This document shows, piece after piece, positions 7,996-16,320 of a stretch of DNA of 64,000 nucleotides (its first letter is position 1; each line of letters starts with the position of its first letter). Origin of the DNA: Hydrogenophaga sp. (GTDB taxonomy: Bacteria; Pseudomonadota; Gammaproteobacteria; Burkholderiales; Burkholderiaceae_C); assembly GCF_014773545.1 (NCBI RefSeq), contig NZ_SDDV01000004.1, positions 159,862-223,861 of the forward strand. Direction: 5' to 3'. The position numbers were made by a program, and so were the translations under genes. The notes under the pieces were generated by a model that searched no databases, was not told the DNA's origin, and saw only the letters and a program-made list of their open reading frames with translations.

Positions 7996-8484
7996 TTAAT
8001 CGGCGTCGAGTTCAAAGTGAAAATCCAGCCGCCGCGACGGGCTTTGCCAATCGGCCTCGGAGCGCAGGCGCAACTGCAACTGGTCTTGCAGCGCGGCGCT
8101 GGTGATGGGGCCGGCAAACACCAGGGCGCGTTCGCCCGCCACCAGCCGCCCGGCCAGCAGACGACCCTGCGTGGTCCAGACCGCCTCCATGCTGGAGAGG
8201 GGCTGGTCACGCGCCAGCACCAGGTAGATGCGAGCGCTGCGCCCGATCCAGTCGCGCGTGTCGATGTGCACGTTCACGTGCAGCCAGGCTTCCATGCCGG
8301 CTTGCGGCGCGCCGTGGGCCGCGCTGCGCCACTGCATCTGCACCTGGGGCGGCACGGTGTGGGTGAGCGAGTCGTCGAGCCGGTGCGGGTTGGCCAGGGC
8401 CAGGGCGGCGCTCAGCAGCAAAGCGAGCCCGCAGCCCGCCTGCCTTAACTGCCAGCCCGTGCCCACGGGTTGAGCGGCACTCAT
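7996..8484 (-). CDS. Exported protein of unknown family within the fibre operon
   Basis: A 162-aa protein with a signal peptide (GCGLALLLSAALALANP). The mature chain is beta-rich and lacks cysteines after the signal; it contains HVNVHIDTRDWIGRSARIYLVLARDQ and ends RLDFHFELDAD. I do not recognise a family. Its ATG overlaps the stop of the preceding subunit gene (ATGA, 8481-8484) and the chaperone follows after 10 bp, so it is translationally coupled into the operon. A minor subunit, a second chaperone-like factor or a periplasmic adaptor are all possible. The ending 'LDFHFEL' loosely echoes the LDFRI motif of two other operon proteins, which may be chance. Confidence 0.68.
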   Translation of the reverse strand: MSAAQPVGTGWQLRQAGCGLALLLSAALALANPHRLDDSLTHTVPPQVQMQWRSAAHGAPQAGMEAWLHVNVHIDTRDWIGRSARIYLVLARDQPLSSMEAVWTTQGRLLAGRLVAGERALVFAGPITSAALQDQLQLRLRSEADWQSPSRRLDFHFELDAD

Positions 8485-9122
8485 GGACTGCTCAAGGTGT
8501 AGGTGACCCGGCCGCCATAAGTGCCGGCGGCGCGCAGCGCGCTGTTGGCAAAGAAAAAGCTGTGGCAGTTTTCAATATACCGGTTGGCCGGCACCGTGGC
8601 CAGGGTCTGGCTGGCGCCGCTGAAGGTCCCGGCCCGAATCACGTCGGGACGCGGGCTGCCGGGCGCTGCAACGGTCCAACTGATTTGCGAGAACGGTATC
8701 GTGTCGCCGCCCGGGGTGCTCAGGTAGGCCGGCGAGTTCACGCTCAGCGTGGCGCTGGCCGGTCCATCGCCGCGGTTGCTGCGCCGGTACGAGGCGCCGA
8801 TCAACACCTGGCTGGCTGGCGTCGGGCAAGTGAGCCAGTTGTCGAGCAAGCTGGTGGCCTGCGTGCTGTTGCCGGTCATGGGCAGGGCCGCGCCGCTGAG
8901 CAGTTGCGCAGCGCTCACGCTCACCTGCACCAGGTTGATGCTGGGGTTGTTGGCCCAGGCGCTGCCGTTGCCCACGTGCAGAAAAACGCGGCGCGGCGCG
9001 GGGCTTACCTCGATCGACCAGGCCCAGGCGGCGCCGAGCTGCGCGCCGCACAACAGCAGCACGGCGACGCTGCGCGTTGGCAACAAGCGCCGAGGGGCCT
9101 TTACGCGGTTGGGAGCGCGCAT
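8481..9122 (-). CDS. Secreted pilin-like subunit, 213 aa
   Basis: Starts MRAPNRVKAPRRLL with a signal peptide (VAVLLLCGAQLGAAWAW). The mature protein begins IEVSPAPRRVFLHVGNG and contains DTIPFSQISWTV, close to YTIPWSEISATS in the neighbouring 201-aa protein, and ends GTYGGRVTYTLSSP, close to that protein's NNGRITYTAAMP. A C-terminal beta strand with a near-terminal tyrosine is typical of chaperone-usher pilins. Two cysteines (LTCPT and ENCHS) could make a disulfide. It is therefore likely a second structural subunit. The longer frame from 9293 adds a non-signal leader and is rejected. No strong ribosome-binding site is visible. Confidence 0.72.
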   Translation of the reverse strand: MRAPNRVKAPRRLLPTRSVAVLLLCGAQLGAAWAWSIEVSPAPRRVFLHVGNGSAWANNPSINLVQVSVSAAQLLSGAALPMTGNSTQATSLLDNWLTCPTPASQVLIGASYRRSNRGDGPASATLSVNSPAYLSTPGGDTIPFSQISWTVAAPGSPRPDVIRAGTFSGASQTLATVPANRYIENCHSFFFANSALRAAGTYGGRVTYTLSSP

Positions 9123-9299
9123 GGTGTTGCGGTGCACGAGGGTTGGGCGCCGGGCGGCTGGCGCTGGAGCGACTTTCGCGCCGCCGCGGGGGGAGGGGCG
9201 CGCTTTGACGGTCCGGCTCGCCCAGCCAGCGGCGTCGAAGCAGGTGCATCCTGTGGCCTGGGCCCGGTGAAGCATCAAGCGTTCGGCACCCAACCGGGT

Positions 9300-9905
9300 T
9301 CAGGGCATGGCGGCGGTGTAGGTGATGCGGCCGTTGTTGGCCGCGGTCGCGCCGTAGATGCCAGGCGGGAGCAGGGCCGTGTTGGCAAAAGCAAAGGTCC
9401 AGTTGGCGCTGCGGTCGGTGATTCTGGTGCCCGACGACAGAACGACGTTGCTGGCGGCGCCCGGCCCGGTCAGCGGAATGACCGGACTGGGCAACTGCGC
9501 CAGGCTGCTGGTGGCGCTGATCTCAGACCAGGGAATGGTGTAGGCCGGCGTGTCGACGTTGACCAGGGCGCCGGTGGTAGAGGCGCTCAGCGTGATTTGG
9601 CCGTTGTTGCCCAGCACCCGCACCGGCACCACGTTGCCGGTGATGACGGCCGCAGCCGCGCCGGTTCCCAGCGCCGCCGGGTTGGTGCTGTAGTCGAAGG
9701 TCACCATGTCGATGGTGGCGTTGTTGCCTAGCGTTGCAGCGCCGGTGCCCACGCCCAGGAACAGCACGCGCGGAATGATGATGCGAAAGTCGAGCCTGGC
9801 CGTGGCGCTGCCGGCGCCGACCACCAACTGCGACTCGGCGCTGACCAGCATCGGAGCCGCGAGTGCGGCGATCAGGGTCGACTTGAGAATGAGCGATTTT
9901 TTCAT
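9300..9905 (-). CDS. Secreted pilin-like major-subunit candidate, 201 aa
   Basis: Starts MKKSLILKSTLIAALAAPML with an A-x-A type signal cleavage near VSAES. The mature chain opens with ARLDFRIIIPRVLFLGVGTG and is rich in Gly, Ala, Thr, Asn and Ser with no cysteine, as in many fibre-forming subunits. It ends GRITYTAAMP. It is the first gene of the minus-strand cluster 9905-5152 and shares motifs with the 213-aa protein (TIPWSEIS / TIPFSQIS) and with the 160-aa protein (LDFRIIIP). First position and low-complexity composition make it the best major-subunit candidate; that is inference. The 177-bp gap to the next gene contains nothing I can name. Confidence 0.75.
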   Translation of the reverse strand: MKKSLILKSTLIAALAAPMLVSAESQLVVGAGSATARLDFRIIIPRVLFLGVGTGAATLGNNATIDMVTFDYSTNPAALGTGAAAAVITGNVVPVRVLGNNGQITLSASTTGALVNVDTPAYTIPWSEISATSSLAQLPSPVIPLTGPGAASNVVLSSGTRITDRSANWTFAFANTALLPPGIYGATAANNGRITYTAAMP

Positions 9906-10321
9906 GATGATCTTTGGAGTGAGGCCGAAAAACGAACGCAGCCGACGCCCATCCAAAACACGAGCGCCGCCTTGATAGGGCCCCATGCTAGGGAAAACCC
10001 GTTCGGCTGGCAAGTCGGATGTGGGTGCAAATTGACAAATTCGTACGATTTGAGCGCTTTGTCTTCCGAGCGGTATCGACTGGGCGACAGGAGGTTGCGG
10101 GTTGACCTCAAGTTTCGGCCGGTTTTGCCGCTTCGTTCATCCGACCGGGTCAGCGCAGCAGGGTCGGCCTGCAGCCGGTGCCGACGGCGATCGAGGGTCA
10201 CCAAGCCGGCGCAGATGCAAGTCGGAGCCGCTGTGGCACACTGGCATCGGCAGTGGCCCACCCGGCCACGCCGCCATTGCGCACCGCTCACGAGGCGGAT
10301 GAACACACATGGAGACAAACA
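9906..10321. other. Divergent intergenic region between fibre operon and indolepyruvate oxidoreductase gene
   Basis: This 416-bp gap has no supported gene. It must hold the promoters of both divergent transcripts. A TTGACA hexamer lies at 10032-10037 on the plus strand, but I see no convincing -10 at the right distance, so I do not call a promoter. The segment 10031-10062 is visibly richer in A/T than its surroundings. The purine run GGAGACAAAC before 10322 is the ribosome-binding site of the downstream gene. Confidence 0.5.
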
Positions 10322-13300
10322 ATGAACGCCCCGTTGCCGCAACACGTCCGACGCGCCCTGGAAGCGGTCACGCTGGACGATAAATACCGGCTCGAGCACG
10401 GCCGCGCCTTCATGAGCGGCGTGCAGGCGCTGGTTCGCTTGCCGATGCTGCAGCGCCAGCGCGACGCCCTGCAGGGCAAGAACACCGCCGGTTTCATCAG
10501 CGGTTACCGCGGTTCGCCGCTGGGCGGCTATGACCTGGCCTTGCAACAGGCCGCGCCTTTCTTGCAGGCGCAAAACATCGTTTTTCAGCCCGGTGTCAAC
10601 GAAGAATTGGCCGCCACCGCGCTCTGGGGCACCCAGCAACTGGGCTTTGCGCCGCCGGGCAGCAACAAGTTTGACGGCGTCTTTGGCATCTGGTACGGCA
10701 AGGGGCCGGGCGTGGACCGTTGCGCCGACGTCTTCAAGCACGCCAATATGGCCGGCACCACCGCCTGGGGCGGCGTGATCGCGGTCGCGGGCGACGACCA
10801 CGTGGCCAAGAGCTCGACCGCGGCGCATCAAAGCGATCACATCTTCAAGGCCTGCGGCCTGCCGGTGTTTTTTCCGGCCTCGGTGCAAGACATTCTGGAC
10901 CTGGGCGCACACGCCATCGCCATGAGCCGCTTTTGCGGCGTCTGGGCCGGCATGAAAACGATTCAGGAGATCGTCGAATCCAGCGCCAGCGTGCTGATCG
11001 ATCCGCAGCGGGTGCAGATCGTCAGCCCCGACTTCGAGTTGCCTGCCGGCGGCCTGCACATTCGCTGGCCCGACGCCGCGCTCGAGCAAGAGGCGCGGCT
11101 GTTTGATTTCAAGTGGTACGCCGCGCTGGCCTATGTGCGCGCCAACCGGCTCAACCACAACGTCATCGCCGGGCCGCAAGACCGCTTCGGCATCATCGCC
11201 AGCGGCAAGGCGTTCAACGACACGCGCCAGGCCTTGCTCGACCTCGGGCTGGACGACGCCACCTGTGGCCGCATTGGGCTGCGCCTGCACAAGGTGGCGG
11301 TGGTCTGGCCGCTGGAGGCGCAGACCACGCGCGCGTTCGCCACCGGCTTGCGTGAAATCCTGGTGGTGGAGGAAAAGCGCCAGGTGATCGAATATCAGTT
11401 GAAAGAGGAGCTGTACAACTGGCGCGCCGACGTGCGGCCCAACGTGCTGGGCAAGTTCGACGAGATGGAAGGCGACTGCAGCGGCGGCGAGTGGAGCGTG
11501 CCCAACCCCAGCGCCCGCACCTTGCTGCGCGCCAACGCCGACCTCTCGCCCGCCCTCATCGCGCGTGCCATCGCCAGCCGCTTGCGCAAGGCGGGCCTGC
11601 CGGCCGATGTGCAGGCGCGCATCGACGCGCAGCTTGCCATTCTGGATGCGCAGGAGCGCTCGATGCAGACCTTGCTGAGCGAGCGCGCCGCCGGTGCCGA
11701 GCGCCAGCCCTGGTTTTGCTCCGGCTGCCCGCACAACACCAGCACCCGCGTGCCCGAGGGCTCGCGCGCCATGGCCGGCATCGGCTGCCATTACATGGCG
11801 ATCTGGATGGACCGCGCCACCGTGGGCTTTACCCAGATGGGCGGCGAGGGCGTGCCCTGGGTCGGGCAGCAGCCGTTCAGCCGCGAACAGCACATGTTCG
11901 CCAACCTGGGCGACGGCACCTACTTTCACAGCGGTTTGCTGGCGCTGCGCCAGAGCATCGTCGCCGGCGTCAACATCACCTACAAGATTTTGTACAACGA
12001 CGCGGTCGCCATGACCGGCGGCCAGCAGCTCGGCGAACGACCCGAAGGCCACAGTGTGCAGCAAATCGCGCACAGCCTGCGCGCCGAAGGGGCGGCGAAA
12101 ATCACCATCGTCACCGACGAGCCGGACAAGTACGCCGGCGCCAGCGGCCTGCCGGCCGGCGTTGCCGTCCTGCACCGCGACCGGCTGGACGCGGTGCAGC
12201 GCGAGTTCCGGGCCATCCAGGGCACCACGGTCATCATTTACGACCAGACCTGCGCAACGGAAAAACGCCGCCGCCGCAAGCGCGGTGCGCTGCCGGAGCC
12301 GGCCCGGCACGTGCTGATCAACGAGGCGGTGTGCGAGGGCTGCGGCGATTGTGGCGTGCAGTCCAACTGCCTGTCGGTCGAACCGCTGGAGACCGCGTTC
12401 GGCCGCAAGCGCAAAATCAACCAAAGCACTTGCAACAAGGACTACTCCTGTGTGCAGGGGTTTTGCCCGAGCTTCGTCACGGTCGAAGGCGGCCAGTTGC
12501 GCAGGAAACGCCAGCCGGCTGGCCAGATCGCCTGGAGCGGCGGCGCCTTGCCCGAGCCGGTGCTGCCGGTGCTGGGCAACGAAGTCTGGGGCATCGTCGT
12601 CGCCGGCGTCGGCGGCACCGGAGTCATCACCATCGGGCAGTTGCTGGGCATGGCAGCCCACATCGAGGGCAAGGGCATCGTCACGCAAGACGCAGCGGGT
12701 CTGGCGCAAAAGGGCGGAGCCACCTGGAGCCATGTGCTGATCGCCGCCGAGCAAGACGCCATTCGCACCACGCGGGTGGCTGCTGCAGCGGCCGATCTGG
12801 TGCTCGGCTGCGATCCGATCGTCGCCGCCCAGCAAGAAACCTGGTCCCGCCTGCGCGCCGGGCGCAGCCGGGTGGCGCTCAACCTCGGCGCCGCGCCCAC
12901 GGCGGCGTTCGTGCACAACCCGGACTGGCAAAACCCGGCCCAGGACTGCGTGCGAGCGCTTGCCAGGCATCTGGGTGACGAGGCGGTGGGCGTGTTCGAT
13001 GCCACCGCCGCCGCCACCCAACTGCTGGGCGACAGCATCTACACCAACCCCTTGTTGCTGGGTTACGCTTGGCAGCGCGGCTGGGTGCCGCTCGGGCTGG
13101 ATGCGCTGCTGCGCGCCATCGAACTCAACGCGGTGCAGGTCGAGAAGAACAAGGCCGCTTTTGAATGGGGCCGCCGCGCCGCCCACCAGCCGCTGGCGCT
13201 GCAAGCGCTGCTGCAGCACACCGGTGCGGCCGAGCAAGTGATTCGTTTCGACAAACGAGAAACCATCGACGACATGATAGCGCGCCGGGTGCGCTTTCTC

Positions 13301-13903
13301 ACCGAATACCAAAACGCCGCCTACGCGGCCGAGTACCGGCACTTCGTCGAGCACGTGCGCGCGGCCGAGCAGCGGCTGGGGCGCGCCAGCCTGACCGAGG
13401 CGGTGCTGCGCTGCTTGTTCCAGCTCATGGCCTACAAGGACGAATACGAGGTGGCGCGGCTGCACAGCGACCCGGCCTTTCATGCCCGCATCGCGGCCGA
13501 GTTCGAAGGCGATTTCAAGCTCAAGCTGCACCTGGCGCCGCCCTGGCTGGCGCGCAAGAACGAACGCGGCGAGCTGATCAAGCGCCCCTTTGGTCCGGCT
13601 GTGTTTGTCATGCTGCGCTGGCTGGCGCGCCTCAAGGGTTTGCGCGGCGGCTTCTTTGACGTGTTTGGGCGCAGCACCGAGCGCCGACAAGAACGTGCCC
13701 TGATTGGTGCCTACCGTGACTGCATCGAGGAATTGCTGCGCGGTCTGGACGCCGAGACGCACGCGCTGGCGCTGGAGATGGCCCGCCTTCCAGAGCACAT
13801 CAGGGGTTTTGGCCACGTCAAAGAGCGCCATCTGCAGGCCGCGCGCAGCCGCTGGACGGCGCTGTTGGCACAGTGGCGCCAGCGCGCGCCGACCAGCCCT
13901 TGA
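10322..13903 (+). CDS. Fused indolepyruvate ferredoxin oxidoreductase family protein
   Basis: A 1193-aa single-chain oxidoreductase of the 2-oxoacid:ferredoxin family, which oxidatively decarboxylates aryl-pyruvates (or related 2-oxoacids) to acyl-CoA. The N-terminal alpha part has GFISGYRGSPLGGYD and the pyrimidine-binding region. The TPP half carries WFCSGCPHNTSTRVPEG and GIGCHYM. A cysteine-rich Fe-S segment follows near residues 670-720: CEGCGDCGVQSNC and CNKDYSCVQGFCPSF. The gamma-like domain begins at VAGVGGTGVITIGQLLGMAA (about residue 760). Fusion of the alpha, beta and gamma parts is usual for this family in Burkholderiales. Start ATG 10322 follows GGAGA. The substrate cannot be fixed; phenylalanine or tryptophan degradation is a guess. 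Confidence 0.9.
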   Translation: MNAPLPQHVRRALEAVTLDDKYRLEHGRAFMSGVQALVRLPMLQRQRDALQGKNTAGFISGYRGSPLGGYDLALQQAAPFLQAQNIVFQPGVNEELAATALWGTQQLGFAPPGSNKFDGVFGIWYGKGPGVDRCADVFKHANMAGTTAWGGVIAVAGDDHVAKSSTAAHQSDHIFKACGLPVFFPASVQDILDLGAHAIAMSRFCGVWAGMKTIQEIVESSASVLIDPQRVQIVSPDFELPAGGLHIRWPDAALEQEARLFDFKWYAALAYVRANRLNHNVIAGPQDRFGIIASGKAFNDTRQALLDLGLDDATCGRIGLRLHKVAVVWPLEAQTTRAFATGLREILVVEEKRQVIEYQLKEELYNWRADVRPNVLGKFDEMEGDCSGGEWSVPNPSARTLLRANADLSPALIARAIASRLRKAGLPADVQARIDAQLAILDAQERSMQTLLSERAAGAERQPWFCSGCPHNTSTRVPEGSRAMAGIGCHYMAIWMDRATVGFTQMGGEGVPWVGQQPFSREQHMFANLGDGTYFHSGLLALRQSIVAGVNITYKILYNDAVAMTGGQQLGERPEGHSVQQIAHSLRAEGAAKITIVTDEPDKYAGASGLPAGVAVLHRDRLDAVQREFRAIQGTTVIIYDQTCATEKRRRRKRGALPEPARHVLINEAVCEGCGDCGVQSNCLSVEPLETAFGRKRKINQSTCNKDYSCVQGFCPSFVTVEGGQLRRKRQPAGQIAWSGGALPEPVLPVLGNEVWGIVVAGVGGTGVITIGQLLGMAAHIEGKGIVTQDAAGLAQKGGATWSHVLIAAEQDAIRTTRVAAAAADLVLGCDPIVAAQQETWSRLRAGRSRVALNLGAAPTAAFVHNPDWQNPAQDCVRALARHLGDEAVGVFDATAAATQLLGDSIYTNPLLLGYAWQRGWVPLGLDALLRAIELNAVQVEKNKAAFEWGRRAAHQPLALQALLQHTGAAEQVIRFDKRETIDDMIARRVRFLTEYQNAAYAAEYRHFVEHVRAAEQRLGRASLTEAVLRCLFQLMAYKDEYEVARLHSDPAFHARIAAEFEGDFKLKLHLAPPWLARKNERGELIKRPFGPAVFVMLRWLARLKGLRGGFFDVFGRSTERRQERALIGAYRDCIEELLRGLDAETHALALEMARLPEHIRGFGHVKERHLQAARSRWTALLAQWRQRAPTSP

Positions 13904-13927
13904 AGCGACGGCCAGGCAACGTACAAT
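13900..13927 (+). promoter_or_regulatory. Sigma70-type promoter for yajC-secD-secF
   Basis: TTGAAG at 13900-13905, a 16-base spacer and TACAAT at 13922-13927 give a good sigma70 match. The -35 overlaps the stop codon of the upstream oxidoreductase gene. Transcription would start near 13935, about 30 bases before the yajC GTG. In relatives yajC often follows tgt; here it has its own promoter instead. Confidence 0.6.
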
Positions 13928-13966
13928 GTGCGGTTCTCTCGTTCTTGAACCTGCTGGAGGTTTTTC

Positions 13967-14287
13967 GTGTTTATTTCCCCCGCTTATGCCCAGGCCGCTG
14001 CTGGCGGCGACACCCAGTCCACCTTGTTGGGTTTGCTGCCACTGGTGCTGATGTTCGTGGTGCTTTATTTCGTCATGATCCGGCCGCAGATGAAGCGGCA
14101 AAAAGAGCACAAGTTGATGGTGGCCGCGCTCTCCAAGGGCGACGAGGTGGTGACGGCCGGCGGCATCTTGGTCAAGGTCTCCAAGATCGGCGACACCTAC
14201 ATCGGTGTGGAACTTGCCGACGGCGTTGAGGTCCAGATGCAACGCACCGCAGTGGTTCAGGTTTTGCCCAGAGGCACCATCAAATAA
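13967..14287 (+). CDS. yajC: Preprotein translocase subunit YajC
   Basis: A 106-aa single-pass inner-membrane protein that associates with SecDF. The GTG start at 13967 follows a strong ribosome-binding site (CTGGAGG, 13953-13959). One transmembrane helix spans about residues 22-42 (LLPLVLMFVVLYFVMIRPQ), followed by the family signature RPQMKRQKEHK and the small beta domain GDEVVTAGGILVKVSKIGD. secD begins 131 bp downstream and secF after that, the standard yajC-secD-secF order. The gap contains a 7-bp hairpin (14317-14337, ATGCGCT/AGCGCAT) without a U-run, so it is not a clear terminator. Confidence 0.95.
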   Translation: MFISPAYAQAAAGGDTQSTLLGLLPLVLMFVVLYFVMIRPQMKRQKEHKLMVAALSKGDEVVTAGGILVKVSKIGDTYIGVELADGVEVQMQRTAVVQVLPRGTIK

Positions 14288-14418
14288 CTTGCTTGCTGCG
14301 CAAAAGGCGCTCTTGAATGCGCTTCGTTTGAGCGCATATGCGGTGCTGGTGTGCAGCCGTCGGGTGGGGCGGTGTTTTTGAGCAAGCTTGAGTTTCTTGG
14401 CGTTCGAGGTCGCTGAAC

Positions 14419-16305
14419 ATGAACCGTTACCCGTTGTGGAAGTACGCGATGCTGGTCGTCGCGCTGTTGATCGGTGCCCTCTACGCCTTGCCCAATCTGT
14501 ATGGCGAGTCGCCGGCGGTGCAGGTCTCGTCGATCAGGGCGTCGGTGGTGCTCGACACCGGCACCGTCATGCGGGTGGAGCAGGCGCTGGCGGCACAACA
14601 GCTCAGCGCCAGCACCATCGAACTGCAAGACAACTCCTTGCGGGCGCGCTTTGTCAGTACCGACGACCAGATCAAGGCGCGCGACGCGATCGAACGTGCG
14701 CTCAACACCGACCCGGCCGACCCCGGCCACGTGGTGGCGCTGAGCCTGCTGCCCAATACGCCGGATTGGCTGGCGCGCCTGGGTGCCGCGCCGATGTACC
14801 TGGGTCTGGATTTGCGCGGTGGCGTGCATTTTCTGTTGCAAGTTGACATGCCGGCTGCGCTGGAGCGCCGCGCCGAGGTGCTGGCCGGCGAGCTGCGCGT
14901 GGCTTTGCGCGAGGCAGACATACGCCACGGCGGCGTCAGCCGCAGCGGCGACACGCTGGAGCTGCGCGCGCGCGACGCGCCCACGCTGGCGGCGATGCGC
15001 AGCCTGATCGAACAGCAATTCCCCGACCTGCAGACCAGCCAGACGCCCGACGGCACCGGTTTCAGGCTGCAAGCGCGTGTCACGCCCGAGGCAGCGCGCC
15101 GCGTGCAGACGCTGGCCTTGCAGCAGAACAAAACCACGCTGCACAACCGCATCAACGAACTCGGCGTGGCCGAGCCGGTGATTCAGCAGCAAGGCGTGGA
15201 CCGCATCGTGGTGCAACTGCCGGGCGTGCAAGACACGGCGCGCGCGAAAGAAATTCTGGGCCGCACCGCCACGCTGGAGGTGCGCCTGCTCGACGAGAGC
15301 AGCGCCGGTCTGGCGGCCGAACGCGGCACCGGGCCGGTGCCGTTTGGCTCCGACCGCTTCCTCGATAGCGAAGGGCGGGCGGTGATTGTGCAGCGCGAGG
15401 TGCTGCTGACGGGCGAGAACCTGACCGACGCCCAGGCCGGTTTTGACAGCCAGACGCAAGAAGCTGCGGTGCACCTGACGCTCGACGCCAAGGGCGCGCG
15501 CATTTTCCGCGACGTCACGCGCGCCAACGTCGGCAAGCGCATGGCCATCATCTTGTTCGAGAAAGGCCGCGGCGAAGTGGTCACGGCGCCGGTGATCCGC
15601 ACCGAAATCGGCGGCGGCCGGGTACAGATCTCGGGCGCCATGACCACCATGGAGGCCAGCAACACCGCGCTGCTGCTGCGCGCCGGTTCGCTGGCCGCGC
15701 CGATGGAGATCATCGAAGAACGCACCATAGGCCCGAGTCTGGGGGTGGAAAACATCGAGCGCGGCTTCAACAGCGTGCTCTGGGGCTTTTTGCTGATCGT
15801 GCTGTTCATGTCGGCTTACTACGCGCTGTTCGGCGTCTTCTCCAGCATCGCCCTGGCGTTCAACGTCGTGCTGCTGGTGTCGGTGCTGTCCATGCTGCAG
15901 GCCACGCTCACCCTGCCCGGCATGGCGGCGATGGCGCTGGCACTGGGCATGGCGATCGACTCCAACGTGCTCATCAATGAACGCATTCGGGAAGAGTTGC
16001 GCCGCGGCCTGCCGCCGCAGACGGCGATCCAGAACGGCTACGAAACCGCCTGGGGCACGATTCTGGACTCCAACGTCACCAGCCTGATTGCCGGTGTGGC
16101 GCTGCTGATTTTTGGCTCCGGCCCGGTGCGCGGTTTTGCTGTGGTGCATTGCATCGGCATTCTGACCAGCATGTTCTCGTCGGTGGTGTTTTCGCGCGGT
16201 CTGGTCAACCTCTGGTACGGCCGTCAGAAAAAGCTCAAGACGCTGTCGATAGGCACCGTCTGGCGGCCCGAAGCCGAGCCCACGCTCGCTGGCAAAACCA
16301 AATAA
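14419..16305 (+). CDS. secD: Protein translocase subunit SecD
   Basis: A 628-aa inner-membrane RND-type protein that, with SecF, uses proton motive force to help pull exported proteins through SecYEG. The first transmembrane helix is at residues about 9-25 (YAMLVVALLIGALYALPN). The large periplasmic P1 domain includes YLGLDLRGGVHFLLQVD. Five further helices lie in the last 180 residues, including SAYYALFGVFSSIALAFNV and ALALGMAIDSNVLINERIRE with the conserved RND motif. secF starts 15 bp downstream, so the two are cotranscribed. Confidence 0.96.
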   Translation: MNRYPLWKYAMLVVALLIGALYALPNLYGESPAVQVSSIRASVVLDTGTVMRVEQALAAQQLSASTIELQDNSLRARFVSTDDQIKARDAIERALNTDPADPGHVVALSLLPNTPDWLARLGAAPMYLGLDLRGGVHFLLQVDMPAALERRAEVLAGELRVALREADIRHGGVSRSGDTLELRARDAPTLAAMRSLIEQQFPDLQTSQTPDGTGFRLQARVTPEAARRVQTLALQQNKTTLHNRINELGVAEPVIQQQGVDRIVVQLPGVQDTARAKEILGRTATLEVRLLDESSAGLAAERGTGPVPFGSDRFLDSEGRAVIVQREVLLTGENLTDAQAGFDSQTQEAAVHLTLDAKGARIFRDVTRANVGKRMAIILFEKGRGEVVTAPVIRTEIGGGRVQISGAMTTMEASNTALLLRAGSLAAPMEIIEERTIGPSLGVENIERGFNSVLWGFLLIVLFMSAYYALFGVFSSIALAFNVVLLVSVLSMLQATLTLPGMAAMALALGMAIDSNVLINERIREELRRGLPPQTAIQNGYETAWGTILDSNVTSLIAGVALLIFGSGPVRGFAVVHCIGILTSMFSSVVFSRGLVNLWYGRQKKLKTLSIGTVWRPEAEPTLAGKTK

Positions 16306-16320
16306 ACACAGGGTCAGACC

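Noticed and set aside
9902..14242. A 1446-codon open frame on the minus strand
   Set aside because: It is exactly antisense to the indolepyruvate oxidoreductase and yajC genes, is His/Gln/Arg-rich low-complexity text and has no family sign; long antisense frames are common in GC-rich coding DNA.
14317..14337. Hairpin after yajC as a terminator
   Set aside because: Seven-base stem without a T-run, inside a conserved yajC-secD operon.
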